The notes under the pieces: model-generated
Told to the model about the DNA's origin: nothing
The model's database searches: none
What the model saw: only the letters and a program-made list of their open reading frames with translations
Part shown: positions 57,119 through 64,000 of the stretch, piece by piece
Layout: the number at the start of each line of letters is the position of its first letter
Numbering within the stretch: the first letter of the stretch is position 1
Assembly: GCF_019578655.1 (NCBI RefSeq)
Contig: NC_063264.1
Coordinates: 16,356,429-16,420,428 of the forward strand
Source: Ricinus communis
Taxonomy: Eukaryota > Streptophyta > Magnoliopsida > Malpighiales > Euphorbiaceae
Reading direction: 5' to 3'
DNA: 64,000 bases
Program-made: the position numbers and the translations under genes

Positions 57119-58625
57119 TGATAGGCTAATTGTGTTAGCTACAATCTAAGGCAATGAACCTATCGATGCAGTCTAGCACTCATGGCGAGTATCAAGGTCG
57201 TATTCCTCGGGAAAGTGAAAGCCCAGAGTTACTTCTTTATTCTTCATTATATTAACCTAAAATGAATGATGAATAATTTCTAAACTAACTAATAGCTATA
57301 AACTAAGTCCTAAGGGAGATGTAGGAATAAATGGATAAATGAAATAACCAAGACAAGAAAGCAAACCCAAAGGGAACCTAAACTAGTTGGAAGTCAAACA
57401 AAAGATAAAGGATTGATGAGTCTAATTATGCTACCCATGGACAAATTCTTAACTGATTCGGTTTCTCTCTCGAGATAACCGAATTCCTAAACCTAATAAC
57501 CTAAAGTTGGATTCTCTTCCTAACGATTGATTCTTAAATTAGCATTAAGCTTTAATCTGCCTCTATTAAGCTTTGTTAATTCTTAATCCGGCTAGTTAAT
57601 TATCCTTATCTCTAAGTGATTATTATCCAGTTCTTGCTATTCAAAATTTCAATTGCCAAATGGACTTCTCAATCACATAAAGCAATCTAAACACCACAAT
57701 TAACAATGTCTCATGAATAATGCATTTTATTAATACTGGCAGCAAGAAGAATATAAAACTAACTCAAACAATCCAGCAATATAATATTAAGCCAACATAG
57801 TAAAGAAATCCCAATGGATTTAATCAATCTAGCTAAACATGTTCATGTTCAAAACAATCAAGGAAATCAATTACAATGGAAGAATAATGAAAATGAAACA
57901 TGTACATCCTTTTCTCTCGAATTGGATGAATAACTCCAAATCTGGATTTGCACTACGATTAATCTCCTAAATTGCCTCTCGAATTGCTCTACTACTGTTT
58001 TGCATTTGGAACCTTGCGATTCTGGGATTCTTTCTCTCTACAACTCTCTCCCGAACTCAGCACTATGCAAAAACCAAACCAGCCGCTAGGGCTCTCTCTC
58101 ACTCCTTGCTTAGCTAACCCTAAAAAAATAGTTTTCCTTATATAATTGTCTCAGCATGGCCGTGGTCAAGGCCGTGCTGGTCAGCACGGCCGGATTCCAG
58201 GCCGTGCTGAACATTCGGATCTCAATAATTTGGGCTTCCTCATGGCCGTGCCCCTGCCGGTGCTGAGCCACCACGGGCCATGCTGGAGGCCGTGGTGGCT
58301 ACAGAAATTGTGCCCAAAGTGCCAATTTCAAGGATCAAAAGCTAATGATTAGTCACGGCCAGAGTCCAAGCCGTGGTGATTTGCACGGCCTTAACCTAGG
58401 CCACACTCAATGTATGCACTGCGAGCTCTTGTCCAATCTTGATGAATTCCCATCCGTTTTCGCATGTATTGATCTATAATTGCTATATTACTGATGATGG
58501 TCCTATAAATTCTCCTAAAATGAAAAAGAACACAAAACACGAGTGATCTTGGAATAAAAGCACAATAATTGCTAAGAAAATACGCGATAATATACAAGTA
58601 AATATGTGTACAACTATGCATATCA
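57119..58625 (-). repeat. 5' LTR of the Athila-like relic (1,507 bp)
   Basis: Ends TGATA (57,119) and TATCA (58,621-58,625) on the plus strand are inverted, with TG..CA borders, and the left edge sits next to the primer site. It contains a G+C-rich segment at 58,150-58,405 built from repeated CACGGCC/GGCCGTG units. Immediately right of the LTR the sequence matches the 50,036 repeat arm, so the element inserted into a copy of that repeat. Confidence 0.85.
58150..58405. repeat. GGCCGTG-rich short repeat cluster in the LTR
   Basis: At least nine GGCCGTG/CACGGCC or close variants over 255 bases, many paired as inverted units. Open frames across it (for example 58,146-58,352) are composition artefacts. 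Confidence 0.8.
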
Positions 58626-60560
58626 GCAACCTCCTCACTGTGTCAAGAAACTGTTCTTCATACTAGGGCAATTTCAAAAGGAGTTGGTTTACGATTTAGG
58701 GAGGTTTGTGAAGCGCCCCTAAAGTAGATAGATGTTTTCCTAGCCTAATAAGATTACTTTAATACGGTCCCTTTGCTCGTTTTAAGCACGACCTCTTTTT
58801 TTTATCTTATTTAGCATGTGTAGTGAGCAAAATGATACTAGCCTTTTGGATCTCATTCCTTTAAGCATTATAGAAGTCGGTGTTATAACCGGGAAGCTGA
58901 TAAGTATGCATTTTGATGAAAGGTGGTTTCATTACTTTATTGCTTGACTAGCTACATAGGTCACCTCTGTTAGGCTAGAGTTATTTGCATTATTACTATA
59001 GGAATTCCTTATGCTCAGCCGCCTAAACCCTAAACATTGGGAGCATATTCCCTTTCACTTCAGCATTATACCCATATTGGCCTATAAAATCTCTCAGCAC
59101 GTCTTTTCCAATCCTCTTTTTACTTTTTATTATCAGTGCCAACGAGCCAGCAGCTCCGATCAAATAGCTGAAGTACGATTATCTACTACTTGATAAGAAT
59201 TTAAGAAAGCCTGGGATACTCATGACCATCAAAATTGTACAGGTCAAGGAGGTTCACCCTTTCCCTTGGAGGTATTCGGCATAGAAGGCTTCCTATCTTC
59301 CATCTTGTCCATTTATTTCATCATTTCCTCAAGTTGAGGATTTTTCACTAGAGGTGCAAGAGATGAGCTGGTAGGCTTTGGCCCGCACTTCATCATCATT
59401 ATCAATAAACTCTGTCATAATGAGTGGTTGTTAATCAGGAGTGGAATTGTTAGAATTGGCAGGAGTAGTACCACTGATGGTTGCATTTCTTGTGGCTAAG
59501 AATAGTTTTAAAAGATCTAACTGTTGTTTCTATGTCCATCAAGCATTTCATCTATTCTTTCATCATAGTCATATAAGCTTACAATGTTTATAGGTCTTAA
59601 TAGCAAATAATTAAGCAAAATATTAGAGTAAAAGAAATTAAACATTGAATTTAAAAACAGTACTAAAACTTTTGAAAATGCAATAACAATAATTATAAAT
59701 GATTAATTAGTAAATAATTAGTTAAAAATAAAACTCGTGCTAGTAGAAACTGAGCTCATGCAAGTCAAGCCATAGAGGCCTAGGAAACTCTCAAAACGGC
59801 AGCCAAAATCATCAAAATGTTAAAAAGTGGGTTTGAAAGCTAAGCTTGCACACGAGTGGAGGGTGAGCTCTCGCAAGCTTAGGAAAAGATTCAAAACAAT
59901 CAGTAACAGTAGACAAAAACAGCAAAATGGGGGCTTGAAAGGCTAAGCTCCACGCGAGCTCAGGAAATGTCGATGTAACGATATAAAATTGACTAGTCAA
60001 AAGTTGAACTCGCGCGAGTATGGGTTGAACCAGCGCGAGTTCAACTATGAAAAACCCGATTTTCACAACCAAATCATTAAAAAATCAAAATAGAAAAAAG
60101 AAAGAACATAAGTTTTAAAGATGAAAATAGTCACAAAATATCAAATAAATATTTAACTTTAGTACTTAAGTGGTGGCTTTAGAATCAAAATGAAATTAAA
60201 ATACTTGATTAACGGCGGAATAGGTGTCTAAAAAAGCTTTTGTTTCTCTTGTGTTTAAAGAGGTAGGGGAAGAGAGGAAGTATATTGTGGCTAGGGTTTT
60301 AAGAGAGTGTGGGTATTATTTTAATTGTGAGGGTTTTCTAGGAAAAAAATATGAATATATGGGCAGGGTAAGGTTTAGGAAAATGAAGGGTTTAGATGGT
60401 TTTAGGATTTAGGAATAGAATGTCTAGATCATGAGTTGCTTGTCTAAAATAATTAGAAAAGAGAGTATCTAAACTTGAGCTAGCACTAGCTTAGGTGCGC
60501 AATGCAGGCTGAAGCAAGCTCACGCAAAATGCAATTTTTGCCCAGGGGTTAGTTCGGGGG
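58626..60560. other. Anonymous sequence with CGCGAG-type repeats
   Basis: Begins with a partial copy (58,630-58,690) of the inverted-repeat arm. 59,740-60,060 holds repeated phrases such as CTCGCGCGAG, CACGCGAGCTC, GCACACGAG and AGCGCGAGTTCAAC, unusual in an AT-rich setting and reminiscent of LTR subrepeats. No gene is supported. Confidence 0.5.
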
Positions 60561-60599
60561 TACTTTATCAAATATTCACACATTTTTCTTCTTCAAAAG

Positions 60600-61938
60600 T
60601 ATTCACTAACTAAAATGTCTCATCATCGGGCTTATTAGAATTTTGATTTGAAAATTCAGTACTGACATCAAGGTCCACAAGCCGACAGTTATTAACCCAA
60701 TCCCTAAAAGCATTACTCTAACTAGCATCAAAACCACTGCCAACTTTTCTGTCAAAACTATGAAGAATGTAATTAGAATCCCTAATATAAGCTAATTTAG
60801 CTAAACTATCCCACACTTCTCTTTTATTGCTACGACAAGGACTACTAAACACAAAGGTAATGAAAAAAGAACCTAGAATCCACATAAAAATAGTGAATAT
60901 AGTTATTGGATAAAGAAAAACCTTGCATTTGTACCTCAGAAGTCCACTCTAAATGAAGACCAACTTTGTTGCCCTTAGCCTCATAGTAGGGAACCACTAT
61001 GAAATTTAAGTTTGATCCTTTACCTTTCTAAACTAGTTAGTCTTATGTTTGATCCCCATAAGAAAAAACTATTAAATATCTCCATTCAGACCAAGCTCTT
61101 TTAGAGCTTAAACTGTCAAGAAGGCTCCAACCCTTGATAGTTCTGAGTAATGATACTCATGGCTCCCAAGTGGATTTAGGCGAGCCACTAGCGCCTTGAC
61201 AATCAGTTCCAATGAAGCTACCACCCTAACCTTTACCACTTTCTTTAACCATTGTATCTCCGACCTAGCTTGAGTAGGATCATTAGTAAGTTCCTAAAGC
61301 TTTAAAGACTTCTTCTGATGAGCCATCTACTGGATCTTCTTTTTTTAATAGTCCTAATCGCTATAAATTCTTATCCTATGTTGACTTAGGTACATGAGGA
61401 AAAGACCTAATTAACTCTTTAGTCGAATCTCTTCTCTCATCCTCCTGAATTGGCCTATCAATAGCTTATATTTCATAACCAGTTAAAGACTCCACTATCA
61501 TTAGGGCACACTATCCATAACTTTGATTTTAGGCTGAGCTTTTTGAATCCACTTAAACCTATGGGTCTTTTTGGGCCCTTAAATCCAATTTAGAATTGTC
61601 CAACTCAATTGGGTTGGGCTTTTTGCCACCAGTTGGATCCTGAGTTTCAAATTTAAGGTTAACAGCTTCCTAGTCCGAACTAGACGAAGAGAAGGATGGG
61701 CTTTTAATACCTTTTTCCCTTATCAAAACCCCCATCAAGAGTTGGCCTAGCTTGTATAGCTTTCCAAGGAGTAGGCAGAAGATTCTTAGGTTGGTCATTA
61801 ATGAAGACGAGACATGTTGCATTTGAATACCTCTAATAGGGAGAGTTCATTAATCTTTATACCGCCATTCTCTTTCAGCAAGATTTAAATTAAAAATACT
61901 TGAGTTTGCTTTCAAGTTTGGACTCTCTAGACCACTTC
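60600..61938 (-). pseudogene. L1-type LINE relic: ORF1 tail and endonuclease fragment
   Basis: On the minus strand, 60,860-60,640 reads REVWDSLAKLAY, IRDSNYIL, GSGFDAS, stop, SNAFRDWVNNCRLVDLDVS. This is the region of the apurinic-type endonuclease of plant L1 LINEs that normally continues to a PEFTW motif. Upstream (61,000-60,930) VGLHLEWTSEVQ resembles an earlier endonuclease strand. 61,010-61,930 is degraded, with ORF1-like Lys/Pro-rich fragments and many stops. No reverse transcriptase is seen to the left, so the relic is 3'-deleted as well as broken. Confidence 0.7.
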
Positions 61939-64000
61939 TGTCACGACCCCACCCGTGGGCCCGTGACCGGCACTAGGGAATGGGTAGGCGTAAGGCCACC
62001 GAAACCCGTAGTAAGCCTGACACTCACTGATTTAAACAAATCTCATCTCAAATTAATATTATTAAAGCCATAATTTATCTTAATAGCTACATTCTACATA
62101 AATACTTCGGTTTGCCAGAAAAAAACTAGGCCAGACCTGAAACTCAGAAAATTTACAACTGATACATCTACTATTACTACTGCGGAGAATCTAAGATTTA
62201 CCAATTTACATACCAAATCAAAAACATCACCCGATGATAAAGGAGTCGGGTTACTGAATAAGAGTCGCGAGAGGACTAACAGTCACGAATCTGAAAAATA
62301 GTAAAAATGAGACCGTCAGTCTCGAGAGTGAGTTAAAATCAAATAATCTGGGGACTATTGCATTCTTCTCAGAAAATATAGATTATTCAAATCAGTATAT
62401 CAAACCATACTATAATCATACCCTACTATTTCCTTCACATAAAATATTAATCATTCGAATCAAAATATCAACCATGCACGTAAATACAATCCATATTATA
62501 ATCATACCACAATAAATGAATAAATGAATAAATAAAAATATATTTTTACTTTTATGGGACGAGTGGCTCGGTAGAACCCTAAACCCCAAAATCTAGTAGC
62601 CATTCGGCTCTCTTAATCCAATAAGATCGGGCGCCCCCGAGAGCAATGCTCGACCGGGGACCTTACCCACCGTCACTTAGGTATCCAAATAAGAAATCTA
62701 GTAGCCATTCGGCTCTCTTAATCCAATAAGACTGGCGCCCCGAGAGTAATGCTCGACCAGGGACCTTACCTCCAGTCTGGTCACTTAAGTATCCAAATAA
62801 ACCGGCGCCCCGAGAGCAATGCTCGACTAGGGACCTTACCTCCGGCAATCAACTGAACTCAGCCCAGAGAGCAATGCTCGATCAGGGCAAACAAATCCAT
62901 AATAACCTTATGTCCATAATCATTACCGGTGCGCACGCGGTCCTGATGTAACCCATCAGGCGGCATGTTCTACGAAAGCCACATCCCCAAATCGAAATCA
63001 TCACATATAATAAATATCATTGTCTAATGAAATCATTCAACATATACCGAAATAAAGATTAAAAATTTAGGATAAGGCAACGTGCAAATCGTGTCGAAAA
63101 ATAATAATATCTGTATTATTATGACGTTACTAATAATAATATTTATATTATTTTCAATAATTAATAATCAAGTGAAATTATTTACGTTGCGATACTAATA
63201 ACCATATTAAGCATAAACTTCCAAAATAGCATATTAAATTCAGACTTAGCAATAGTGCAACGATTAAGTGACTTTAACTCACAGAATTGGGCGACCTCCT
63301 AGCTCTGCTCCGGTGCCTCAGTTGGAGCGAGCCGAACAGACAGATCATCTAATCACGGAAAAAAATTTATCAATACGCTGAGACAATTACAATAGATCCT
63401 AGGTCTAGATTCCTAGGACTGACTGTCTAAGAATCTCGACTCGGGAGAATTCTACCGAAAATTCGGCAGAACCTCCCCTACAATACGAACATTACCCCCC
63501 GTAAAAACGGGTCCAGGACCTGCCAGAAGAACACTTCAAATATCCAACAATTTAAACAACGGGAGTCGGGTCCCCAAACTTCACTATTTCCCGACTCCGC
63601 CACACAACACAAAATACGAGGCAGGCAAACTGACAGACAATTATTTATGACTCACAAATATCATCAAGTACTCAATATAATCCAATAGACACAATTAAAC
63701 CAAGAATTCCAAAATTAACGGGCCAAAGATAATTACCGAGACGCTCGATCGCCGGCCGGCCGGCCGGAGTCCGATCGACAATCCGAACACACCATCGAAC
63801 TCACAACGACGCGCTGAAGACGATCCCTGCTTCTGATTTTCCGATCTGACACCCGATCATCCGGAGAGATTTGCGGACGATCTCGACCGTCGATTTGCAA
63901 ACGAAGCCCGATCGCCACGAAACCAGTGCCATCGCGAAGCTTGAGCTGAGGAGAGTCGGGATACGTCCTCCGATCGTCCATCCTCCGCCGGAGCTTGCCG
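61939..64000 (-). repeat. Large LTR, second copy, cut by the window edge
   Basis: Starts TGTCACGACCCCACCCGTGG and follows the LTR at 7,848 through the subrepeats (62,600-62,895) into the G+C-rich block (from about 63,735). Closer to 6,636 at its very start (CCCGTGGGCCCGTGACCGGC) than to 7,848. No primer site precedes it on the left, so this is either the 3' LTR end of an element or a solo LTR. The right part lies outside the window. Its left neighbour is the LINE relic, so it may have inserted into it. Confidence 0.88.

Larger units (their letters stand above)
54890..58625 (-). mobile_element. Athila/Tat-like Ty3/gypsy relic
   Basis: Minus-strand element with LTR (57,119-58,625), tRNA-Asp primer site, gag-related frames, and a 3' part near 55,450-55,500 where the minus strand reads GCGCTTTTAGGAGGCACCCC, a motif I associate with the end of pol in such elements. 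Protease core, reverse transcriptase, RNase H and integrase are not recognisable between 55,567 and 55,500, so the coding region is largely deleted. The left end is not defined, because no second LTR is seen before the repeat at 54,884. Confidence 0.75.

Noticed and set aside
58146..58352. 68-codon frame with QHGRGQGRAGQHGRIPGRA
   Set aside because: Translation of GGCCGTG repeats within an LTR.

Overview
This is a plant nuclear window, most likely from a eudicot; I would not name a species from sequence alone. Evidence: relics of spliced plant genes with GT..AG introns (a xyloglucan endotransglucosylase/hydrolase, a NACK/HINKEL-type kinesin, a plant multi-spanning transporter), Ty3/gypsy LTR retrotransposons with plant-type primer binding sites (initiator tRNA-Met, tRNA-Asp), a CACTA DNA transposon, L1-type LINE relics and a very AT-rich background. 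No gene looks intact: every recognisable host gene carries stops, deletions or duplications, and the rest is transposon-derived or anonymous. It reads like a repeat-rich, gene-poor chromosome segment.

Layout. 1-13,435 is a three-level nest. A minus-strand gypsy element (gag and protease at 1-1,639, leader at 1,640-2,348 and 12,194-12,706, PBS and LTR at 12,707-13,135) is split by a plus-strand gypsy element of a related family (2,349-12,188, 5-bp target duplication ATGTC). That element is split inside reverse transcriptase by a minus-strand large-LTR element (6,636-10,895, target duplication GGTAG). 13,540-15,290 looks like an organellar, probably mitochondrial, insertion. 15,300-19,440 is AT-rich with a 3'-truncated tRNA-Arg(CCU) copy. 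19,447-20,240 is a broken XTH gene. 21,013-23,085 and 24,715-26,258 are two truncated copies of one CACTA element around a LINE relic (23,680-24,660).

26,736-32,902 is a decayed multi-exon transporter gene on the minus strand. It has two in-frame stops, a frameshift, a microduplication inside an exon, and a duplicated two-exon block; the two block copies are separated by filler DNA copied from elsewhere in the locus. 33-45.6 kb is AT-rich, with relics of two further repeat families whose second copies lie at 50-55 kb. 45,695-47,914 is a kinesin pseudogene that keeps its promoter-like 5' end and its C-terminal end but lacks the start of the motor. 54.9-58.6 kb is an Athila/Tat-like gypsy relic on the minus strand with a 1,507-bp LTR. 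60.6-61.9 kb is an L1-type LINE relic, abutted at 61,939 by a second copy of the large LTR that runs off the window.

No CRISPR array, operon or prokaryotic-type system is present. The most interesting content is structural: the dated nest with intact target duplications, and the patchwork rearrangement of the transporter pseudogene. Family assignments rest on motifs I recognise and were not checked by search.
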